Positions 16,854 through 21,636 of a stretch of DNA of 21,636 bases are shown piece by piece. The notes beneath the pieces are model-generated. The model saw only the letters and a program-made list of their open reading frames with translations, did no database searches and was not told the origin of the DNA. The first letter of the stretch is position 1. Each line of letters begins with the position of its first letter. The position numbers and the translations under genes were made by a program. The DNA is from JAUWMI01 sp964454265 (GTDB lineage: Bacteria; Sumerlaeota; Sumerlaeia; MWCT01; JAUWMI01): assembly GCA_964454265.1 (NCBI GenBank), contig CAYVXD010000063.1:1-21636 (forward strand), written 5' to 3'.

Positions 16854-16871
16854 GACCCGCCGCGGCGGGTC
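16854..16871. repeat. Perfect 18-bp palindrome GACCCGCCGCGGCGGGTC
   Basis: The 18 bases read the same on both strands, with two further matching pairs outside. A close relative of the sequence (CCCGCCGCGGCG) is part of each 216-bp tandem unit at 11335-11346, so this is a piece of a wider repeat family and not a one-off regulator site. Confidence 0.75.
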
Positions 16872-16915
16872 TCCCTCGCGCTCGCCTCCCAAAGTTTTCC
16901 GTGCAATTGGATCCG
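16864..16915. repeat. Dispersed intergenic repeat, copy 1
   Basis: GGCGGGTC-T-CCC-TCGCGCTC...TCC.AAA..TTTCC.TGC...ATCCG here matches 20402-20458 with a few substitutions and small indels. The two copies flank the blaI-blaR-like operon on the same strand. Confidence 0.6.
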
Positions 16916-17003
16916 GGCATTCCTTTTGCAAAAACTCTAAGTCTAACGATTTGAGTGAGATAGGAGAGCAATGAATATATGCACATTTTTCTGCACTTCT
17001 TTC

Positions 17004-17040
17004 TTGACATCCGCTCTCTATGTGCAGTATATTCTGCACA
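17004..17040 (+). promoter_or_regulatory. Promoter and palindromic operator of the BlaI/BlaR1-like operon
   Basis: A consensus -35 TTGACA lies at 17004-17009 and a -10 TATATT at 17028-17033, with an 18-bp spacer. The -10 is the exact centre of a palindrome TGTGCAG-N6-CTGCACA (17021-17040). A repressor bound there would cover the RNA-polymerase site, which fits autorepression by the BlaI-type protein encoded 26 bp downstream. The arms differ from the classic BlaI/MecI box (TACA/TGTA core), so this repressor probably has its own specificity. A further CTGCAC lies at 16991-16996. Confidence 0.75.
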
Positions 17041-17065
17041 TTCTTAGCAGTAGGAGTACTCGATC

Positions 17066-17464
17066 ATGGCTAAATTCACTGATGGCGAGCTCGAAGTTAT
17101 GCGCATTCTTTGGAAACACGGCGCGCTGAAGCCTGCTGAGATCCAGGAGAAATTCCCGCGGTCGATTAAGAATTCCGCCCTTCGTTCGTATCTCACCATC
17201 CTACTCGAAAAAGGTCACGTCGTACGGTCGCTCAAAAGGAAGGCGTACTACTACAAGGCAAAAACAAAAGAGGAGACCGCATTCAGGTCGATGTTCCGCA
17301 AAATGGTGGATGCTTTTTGCAACGGCTCTACAAAGGTTCTCATTGCGAATCTCATCAAGTCCGAAAAGCTCTCGGAACAGGAGCTGCTGGAGCTTAAACG
17401 TCTGGCGTACGAAGAATCGGAGTCTGAAAAGCAGGACTTAAAAAAGAAAGGAAAGGGATCATGA
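17066..17464 (+). CDS. BlaI/MecI/CopY family transcriptional repressor
   Basis: This is a 132-aa winged-helix repressor. The N-terminal domain (FTDGELEVMRILWKHG, ALKPAEIQEKFP, LRSYLTILLEKGHVVRSLKRKAYYYKA) is typical of the family, in which the dimer sits on a short palindrome until its sensor protease cuts it. The C-terminal dimerisation helices (MFRKMVDAFCNGSTKVLIANLI, SEQELLELKRLAYE) follow, ending in a Lys-rich tail. GGAG at 17053-17056 is a good SD for the ATG at 17066. The stop overlaps the start of the M56 receptor gene by ATGA, so the two are translationally coupled. The promoter upstream carries the likely operator. No beta-lactamase, penicillin-binding protein or copper ATPase lies next to it, so the regulated function is unknown and may be elsewhere. 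Confidence 0.93.
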   Translation: MAKFTDGELEVMRILWKHGALKPAEIQEKFPRSIKNSALRSYLTILLEKGHVVRSLKRKAYYYKAKTKEETAFRSMFRKMVDAFCNGSTKVLIANLIKSEKLSEQELLELKRLAYEESESEKQDLKKKGKGS

Positions 17465-20268
17465 ATGCCATAGTCACGGTCAAGATGTGGCTTTCTGCGT
17501 TGCCCGATTTCCCTCTCTGGGCAATGCTAGTCATCAAAGCCACGGTGATTCTTGCCATCGGGTGGATTATTTCTTTTATTTTACGAAGGGCCAATCCGCG
17601 GTGGCGCGTCATGCTCTGGCGGGCAGTGGCAATTGCTCTGGCTATGCTGCCCCTGGTAAGTTTCTTAATGCCTGCAATCGAGGTGCGGATCAGTCGACTT
17701 AAGACGGACGTCGAGACAGCGCCGGTCCTCTCCAGCAGCGCATACGAAGAAACCGGACCGAATGTCTTTATCCCTTCTGGTCCACGGATTATTGAAGATG
17801 CAGATGTAACAATAACCCGGCGAGATGCGGTGCTTGCCGAGTCGGCGATCCATCAACTTGCCTCTCGGCTCTGGGACTCTGCAAAGCAGCTGGTTCTGCC
17901 TACTCTGTGGCTCATGGTTGTGCTGGCATTGTGTTTGCGGCTCTGGGTGGGCCACCGTCGTGTCAGGGGGTATGTCCGAAATGCCCGGCCTACTCCTGAA
18001 CCTGTTTTAGAAGCCTACCGCGCTGCCGCGCAAAGCCTGAACTATAACCGCCATGTTGAGATTGGCATGACATCCGGGGTCTCCAATCCGTTTCTCACTG
18101 GCATCTTTCGTCCAGTGCTCCTTCTGCCGGAGAAAATGTGTGACGCCTCATATCGTGCAGAATGCCCAGGAATTTTTGCCCACGAACTTACCCATCTGCG
18201 TTCGAACGATCTGTTTTGGGGCTACGTACTTCATCTTGTTGCAATCGTGCTGTGGTTTCATCCGCTGGTGTGGAGGGTGCGTGAGGCACACGCCTCGGCA
18301 TGCGAAGAGGTGTGCGATGCCGTATCAGCGGATTACGTTGGTGATGCTCGTGTCTATTCGCGCACGCTTGTGCGTGTGGCGGCTGAGCTGGTGCCAGCTG
18401 CGCCAACAGTGGGAGGCATCCCCATGGCTCGCACGTCGGAAATCAGCGGGCGGCTGCGAATTCTCAGGCGCGGGATAAAGGCTGTGGCCTTAGCACGTCG
18501 CTGGGTCATCCTGGCGGGCATAGCAGGTTGTTCCATCCTGATAGGATTGGGCGGCTTGAAACTGGTCTATGCTGAGAAAAAAGAAGAGGTAGAACAAAAG
18601 ATAAACTATAAGGAAAAGCAGTCGGCAGTTGAAGAGACTCTGGCGAAGTTCAGGACAGCACTTCTTTCATTTCGCATTGATCACAACAGGTATCCGGAAT
18701 ACCTTGCACAGCTTACAACGCCTCTTGCCTATTTGAATTCCGTTCCATCAGATCCTTTTGCCCCTGAAAACGACTATCAATATAGCGTTAATGAAGAAGG
18801 GCGTACATGTAAGGTCTATAGCATAGGGATGGATTTGCAAGATGATGGAGGCGACCCTGCAGCCGATCTGGTCTTGTCGGTCGACGAGACTACCCGGCTT
18901 GCTTTGCCGAAAATCAGCCAGGAAGAAAACAAGCGTCGTTGGGAAGCAAGTGGGCGCCAAGGTGGTCCGCTAAAGGCTCTTGAAGAGGCGAAGAAATACA
19001 TCGAGACTGCGAAAGAGAGACTTTCAATTCCTCCGGAAGATGAAGTCTTGCGGCGCCTTGACGAGAAACAATTCTTCCGCGGTTGGAGACGATTGTATTC
19101 TTCGTTCTTGCGGGAACTTAGAGATGGATCATTAGGGGCATGGGATTCTGCAATCATAGGAAAGAATATCTTTTTTGATGAGAGTATCGACGATTTTCCG
19201 GTTCGTGGAGTGCAATTCCTTTACAACGACACCGAGCAAAATATTCGTGATTTTCTGGATGCGTTTGGGTTTGAAGGGAGATACTTTGAAGTAAGCGTTC
19301 CGGTGTACTGGATACCCATGGAGGCCGCGCATCATCTTACCAAAATGCCCGGGCCGGCATTCTCGCAGGGTCTTGTTCACGTCCGGGCTATGATTTATCA
19401 AATCAGGAACAGCGTTGACTTTGAAATCATGGCTGATGAGGCGCTCCATGATTACTCGCTGCCCGAAACGCCGTACATTCACGGTGGCAATGATCGCTAC
19501 TCATTTGACTACAAGTCATATTCAAGAGACGAACTGATCGATGAGCTGGAAAAGAGGTGGGGAATTTCTTTCACGGTCAAAGAGGCGCCGGCAAAGTATC
19601 TTTACGTATACGATCCTCGCGTGACCAGCGAAGATGAAGTCGCAAAGAAAATTGATCTATTGAGTCAAAAAATTAAAGAATATCCTGAGTTTCCTTACCA
19701 ATCATACCTACTGTCTATGCAAAAGGAAATATCTTCCTATGATGATGAGGGTACAAAAGAGATCAGGCCAAAAGGCGAGACGAATCCATTTGGATTAGAC
19801 GCCCGGCCGCCAGAGCGAGTGGTTCATTTCCCTGCGCAGAGCTCTGTAGGCAAGCTGTTCGTGCGAAATTGGGATATGTCAGGCGGGTGGGAACATCTTG
19901 GAGATGCTCAGGGCAACGTGATGGTTCCAGCAGGGAAGGCTCTGATGCTTATCGTCAGTGCAGACACTTCAGACAAGCCGAAAGATCTGCCGTTCCTCTC
20001 GGCCCTGGGCCCGGACGACCTCTATATGCTGGATCTCAGTTGTGTACAGGCCTCTGATGAATGCCTGGCGCGGGTAAAGCATCTGACGTCGCTAAGAAGG
20101 CTCAGGGTTGATAGCCAGCATGTCACTGATAAGGGGCTTCTGCAGCTGAGGGGATTGAAAGCGCTGTTTCTCTTAAATGTGCACAGTCCAAAAATTACTC
20201 GGCGTGGAATTGAGGAATTAACTCAGGCACTTCCCCGCACCACTATTTTGCACAAAAAATTGGACTAG
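17461..20268 (+). CDS. BlaR1/MecR1-like M56 receptor metalloprotease with pseudopilin-like and LRR extracytoplasmic domains
   Basis: This 935-aa membrane protein is expected to sense a signal and cleave the repressor encoded just before it. Hydrophobic spans are seen at about 19-41, 50-73, 144-164, 250-271 and 347-370. The M56 zinc protease site is HELTH (241-245), and ACEEVCDA (280-287) supplies a third acidic ligand. After the last span, residues about 390-475 resemble the type II secretion G/pseudopilin globular fold (AKFRTALLSFRIDHNRYPEYL, then SDPFAPENDYQYSV and YSIGMDLQDDGGDP). A central region of about 350 residues is not recognised. The end (about 845-935) has leucine-rich repeats of the kind common in Planctomycetota (LDLSCVQASDECL; LRRLRVDSQHVTDKGLLQL; LNVHSPKITRRGIEEL). 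The beta-lactam-sensing penicillin-binding domain of BlaR1, with its SxxK serine, is not seen. ATG 17461 overlaps the blaI-like stop by 4 bp. Confidence 0.88.
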   Translation: MNAIVTVKMWLSALPDFPLWAMLVIKATVILAIGWIISFILRRANPRWRVMLWRAVAIALAMLPLVSFLMPAIEVRISRLKTDVETAPVLSSSAYEETGPNVFIPSGPRIIEDADVTITRRDAVLAESAIHQLASRLWDSAKQLVLPTLWLMVVLALCLRLWVGHRRVRGYVRNARPTPEPVLEAYRAAAQSLNYNRHVEIGMTSGVSNPFLTGIFRPVLLLPEKMCDASYRAECPGIFAHELTHLRSNDLFWGYVLHLVAIVLWFHPLVWRVREAHASACEEVCDAVSADYVGDARVYSRTLVRVAAELVPAAPTVGGIPMARTSEISGRLRILRRGIKAVALARRWVILAGIAGCSILIGLGGLKLVYAEKKEEVEQKINYKEKQSAVEETLAKFRTALLSFRIDHNRYPEYLAQLTTPLAYLNSVPSDPFAPENDYQYSVNEEGRTCKVYSIGMDLQDDGGDPAADLVLSVDETTRLALPKISQEENKRRWEASGRQGGPLKALEEAKKYIETAKERLSIPPEDEVLRRLDEKQFFRGWRRLYSSFLRELRDGSLGAWDSAIIGKNIFFDESIDDFPVRGVQFLYNDTEQNIRDFLDAFGFEGRYFEVSVPVYWIPMEAAHHLTKMPGPAFSQGLVHVRAMIYQIRNSVDFEIMADEALHDYSLPETPYIHGGNDRYSFDYKSYSRDELIDELEKRWGISFTVKEAPAKYLYVYDPRVTSEDEVAKKIDLLSQKIKEYPEFPYQSYLLSMQKEISSYDDEGTKEIRPKGETNPFGLDARPPERVVHFPAQSSVGKLFVRNWDMSGGWEHLGDAQGNVMVPAGKALMLIVSADTSDKPKDLPFLSALGPDDLYMLDLSCVQASDECLARVKHLTSLRRLRVDSQHVTDKGLLQLRGLKALFLLNVHSPKITRRGIEELTQALPRTTILHKKLD

Positions 20269-20401
20269 TCTCTTATGCGCATACCTGCGCAGAACCATCG
20301 CCAGATTTTTGGCTTTTGTTACAAGGATTCTCTGCTACCTTTTTCCCATCAGATTATGAGCGAAGACCAGCGAGAATGAATTCGCTTAATCGGTATTGCG
20401 A

Positions 20402-20458
20402 GGCGGGTCACCCCTCGCGCTCTCTTCCGAAACCTTTCCATGCGAGCGATTTTATCCG
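20402..20458. repeat. Dispersed intergenic repeat, copy 2
   Basis: It matches 16864-16915 over its length with scattered changes, starting at GGCGGGTC and ending at ATCCG. Its last bases form the left arm of the hairpin at 20447-20476; in copy 1 that arm is changed (ATTGG-ATCCG), so the hairpin is not shared. Confidence 0.6.
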
Positions 20459-20476
20459 CCCAGACGGATAAAATCG
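20447..20476. terminator. Perfect 12-bp stem hairpin between convergent genes
   Basis: CGATTTTATCCG and CGGATAAAATCG pair perfectly around a 6-nt loop (CCCAGA). It lies between two genes that run towards each other, a usual place for a shared terminator. The lack of a following T run on either strand makes it untypical of a rho-independent terminator, though the AT-rich stem half could help. It may equally be a repeat-derived palindrome. Confidence 0.4.
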
Positions 20477-20507
20477 ATTAGCATTATAGTTGCACCTTGG
20501 TGTTATC

Positions 20508-20534
20508 TGTCATTCTGAACGGAGCGAAGAATCT
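20508..20534. repeat. Common 'GTCATTCTGAACGGAGCGAAGAATC' type repeat
   Basis: The 27 bases starting TGTCATTCTGAAC and ending GCGAAGAATCT belong to a repeat wording I know from intergenic regions of many environmental bacterial genomes. The ends ATTCT/AGAAT are inverted. Only one copy is present in this window, so the repeat status rests on prior knowledge and not on a second copy here. Confidence 0.45.
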
Positions 20535-20640
20535 TAAAAACAAGGCCTTCGGAAAGACGAGATAATTTTCCGCCATAGTGTATTCAGGATACCATGCGGG
20601 AATACTTTCTAAGCGGCCATATGTTAAAGGTAAAGGTGGG

Positions 20641-21636
20641 CTAGTAGCCTTCGACTTCGAGACTGACCTTGCCTTTGAATACACGGTAGACATAAGCGGA
20701 ATAGGCAATCACAACTGGCATACCGATAAGAGCAATGATTAGCATAACTTTCAAAGTTAACTCACTCGAGGAGGCATTATAAATGGTGAGACTGAGAGCA
20801 GGGCCATTGCTTGCCTTGACCAGATTGGGATAGTGAATGGCACCCACAATCGCCCAAAGCCCTAGAAAAGCCAGAGAAGACATATAAAACGCCCGTGTAT
20901 CCTTACCTCTTGCTACGGCTATTTTAAGCATTACCAGGGCAACTAATACTACAATACAGGCCAGCCAGGCAGATGAACTTTTTAGAGCTCCAGGGAGGTA
21001 GAGAGCGGTGAAGATACATGAGACCATCAGCAGCACTATAAACAAAACCCAGAGCACCCTTATGATTTGCCTTGCCCTTTCCTTGATGTCTCCATCGCAT
21101 CTCATAGCTGCATAGGATGCACCCTGCAAGAGAATGGCAACCAGACCGAATACTCCGATCACCAGAGGATATGGACGAAGCAACGTAAAGAAACTACCGG
21201 TAAAATCCATTTTGTCGTTTAGCGGAACTCCTACTATTACATTGCCCAGAGCTACACCATAGAGAAGAGCGGGAAGGAAACTGCCGATGATAAATGCCCA
21301 TTCCCAGAGCTGGCGGCGCTTTTCATCATGAACCCAGAACTCAATAGAAACTGCGCGGAAAATAAGAGCGAAGAGCACCAGCATCAAAGCCAAGTAGAAA
21401 CCACTGAACACTGTCGCATAGACGTGGGGAAACGCAGCAAAAAGTGCAGCTCCACCAGTTACTAACCACACCTCATTGCCATCCCAGAAAGGCCCTATGG
21501 CGCGGAAAAGAGCCCTTCTCTCTTCCTGTTTCTTAGCGAGGGACCGCATAAGAACGCCGATTCCCAAATCAAATCCATCGAGTATAGAATAACCGACCAG
21601 AAGCCCACCGATGATTAAAAACCATATGGTGCGCAG
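20641..21636 (-). CDS. cydB: Cytochrome bd ubiquinol oxidase subunit II (partial at N-terminus)
   Basis: CydB is the second membrane subunit of the bd-type terminal oxidase, which reduces oxygen with quinol at high affinity. The frame is open to the right edge: reading from 21636 gives LRTIWFLIIGGLLVGYSILD, then GFDLGIGVLM, so only a few N-terminal codons (family start about 'M.LqtiWf') are missing. The signature GPFWDGNEVWLVTGGAALFA is present near residue 47, followed by FPHVYATVFSGFYLAL and FRAVSIEFW. About eight or nine hydrophobic spans are visible. It ends in LEVEGY at the stop 20641-20643. The TTG at 21567 is internal, not a start. CydA is expected just upstream on the minus strand, beyond the window. 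332 residues are visible, so the full length would be near 335, normal for the family. Confidence 0.95.
   Translation of the reverse strand: MRTIWFLIIGGLLVGYSILDGFDLGIGVLMRSLAKKQEERRALFRAIGPFWDGNEVWLVTGGAALFAAFPHVYATVFSGFYLALMLVLFALIFRAVSIEFWVHDEKRRQLWEWAFIIGSFLPALLYGVALGNVIVGVPLNDKMDFTGSFFTLLRPYPLVIGVFGLVAILLQGASYAAMRCDGDIKERARQIIRVLWVLFIVLLMVSCIFTALYLPGALKSSSAWLACIVVLVALVMLKIAVARGKDTRAFYMSSLAFLGLWAIVGAIHYPNLVKASNGPALSLTIYNASSSELTLKVMLIIALIGMPVVIAYSAYVYRVFKGKVSLEVEGY

Larger units (their letters stand above)
16666..17003. other. Gene-free stretch between M55 relic and blaI-like promoter
   Basis: No gene is supported. The open minus frame that continues from the M55 relic up to 17010 has no recognisable domain. 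The stretch contains the perfect 18-bp palindrome at 16854-16871 and one copy of a dispersed repeat (16864-16915). It also has a half-operator-like CTGCAC at 16991-16996 upstream of the promoter. Confidence 0.6.
20269..20640. other. Intergenic region between convergent blaR-like and cydB genes
   Basis: These 372 bp hold no supportable gene. They contain a dispersed repeat copy (20402-20458), a 12-bp perfect stem hairpin (20447-20476) and a common 'TGTCATTCTGAAC...' repeat (20508-20534). A weak GCCA/TGGC stem followed by TTTTG near 20312-20330 might act as terminator for the receptor gene but is poor. Confidence 0.6.

Noticed and set aside
16666..17010. N-terminal part of the M55-like open frame as a real protein, including an 'MRNL' reminiscent of the family
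   Set aside because: The surrounding residues do not follow the family, the frame crosses a perfect palindrome and the promoter region, and there is no SD.
16971..17129. Small open frame of 52 codons with ATG at 16971 and a GGAGAG SD
   Set aside because: It covers the promoter and operator and then overlaps blaI in another frame. Its product has no recognisable pattern, so a leader peptide is possible but not supported.
20484..20708. 74-aa minus-strand open frame over the cydB end
   Set aside because: It overlaps cydB in another frame and runs through the 'GTCATTCTGAAC' repeat, so it is not a gene.

Overview
This is a bacterial chromosome segment with compact genes, Shine-Dalgarno (SD) leaders and a mix of housekeeping and accessory DNA. 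The organism cannot be named from the sequence alone. Three signs point towards the Planctomycetota/Verrucomicrobiota/Lentisphaerota/Sumerlaeota-like environmental phyla: a C-terminal leucine-rich repeat and pseudopilin-like domain on a BlaR1-type receptor, runs of 'CACGAAG'- and 'GATGAACACA'-type intergenic repeats, and many short REP-like palindromes. This is an inference, not an identification.

Layout, left to right. (1) 2-259: the last 85 codons of the ATP-dependent protease Lon. (2) 413-7676: an AT-richer defence island on the + strand, hsdR - higB-like toxin - HigA/ImmA-IrrE protein - hsdS - hsdM. This is a complete type I restriction-modification locus with a toxin-antitoxin-like pair between the restriction and specificity genes. 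(3) 7772-7860: a frameshifted 5' remnant of a REP-associated tyrosine transposase (RAYT) that runs into a REP palindrome. (4) 7918-10987: engB (ribosome-assembly GTPase) and mutS2. (5) 10988-12038: about 1 kb without genes, holding several palindromic repeats and a 216-bp tandem repeat of about 2.4 copies. (6) 12039-16188: alaS (alanyl-tRNA synthetase) and a dicarboxylate/glutamate:cation symporter. (7) 16255-16665, minus strand: a decayed fragment of an M55 D-aminopeptidase. (8) 17004-20268: a promoter with an overlapping palindromic operator, a BlaI/MecI-type repressor and a large BlaR1-like M56 receptor protease, the two genes overlapping by 4 bp. (9) 20641 to the right edge, minus strand: cydB, missing only its first few codons.

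How the genes work together. HsdR, HsdS and HsdM should form the type I methylase (M2S) and restriction complex. The embedded HigB-like RNase and its HTH+ImmA/IrrE partner may stabilise or back up the island. Lon and EngB are neighbours in other bacteria (lonA-ysxC in Bacillus), so the restriction island appears to have landed between them. The BlaI-BlaR1-like pair should be an autoregulated, proteolysis-triggered switch. No beta-lactamase lies nearby, and the receptor's outer part is a pseudopilin-like plus LRR assembly rather than a penicillin-binding sensor, so its signal and targets are unknown.

The points most worth a second look are the TA/ImmA pair inside the type I locus, the unusual BlaR1-like receptor and its operator, the RAYT remnant fused to a REP, and the 216-bp tandem array.
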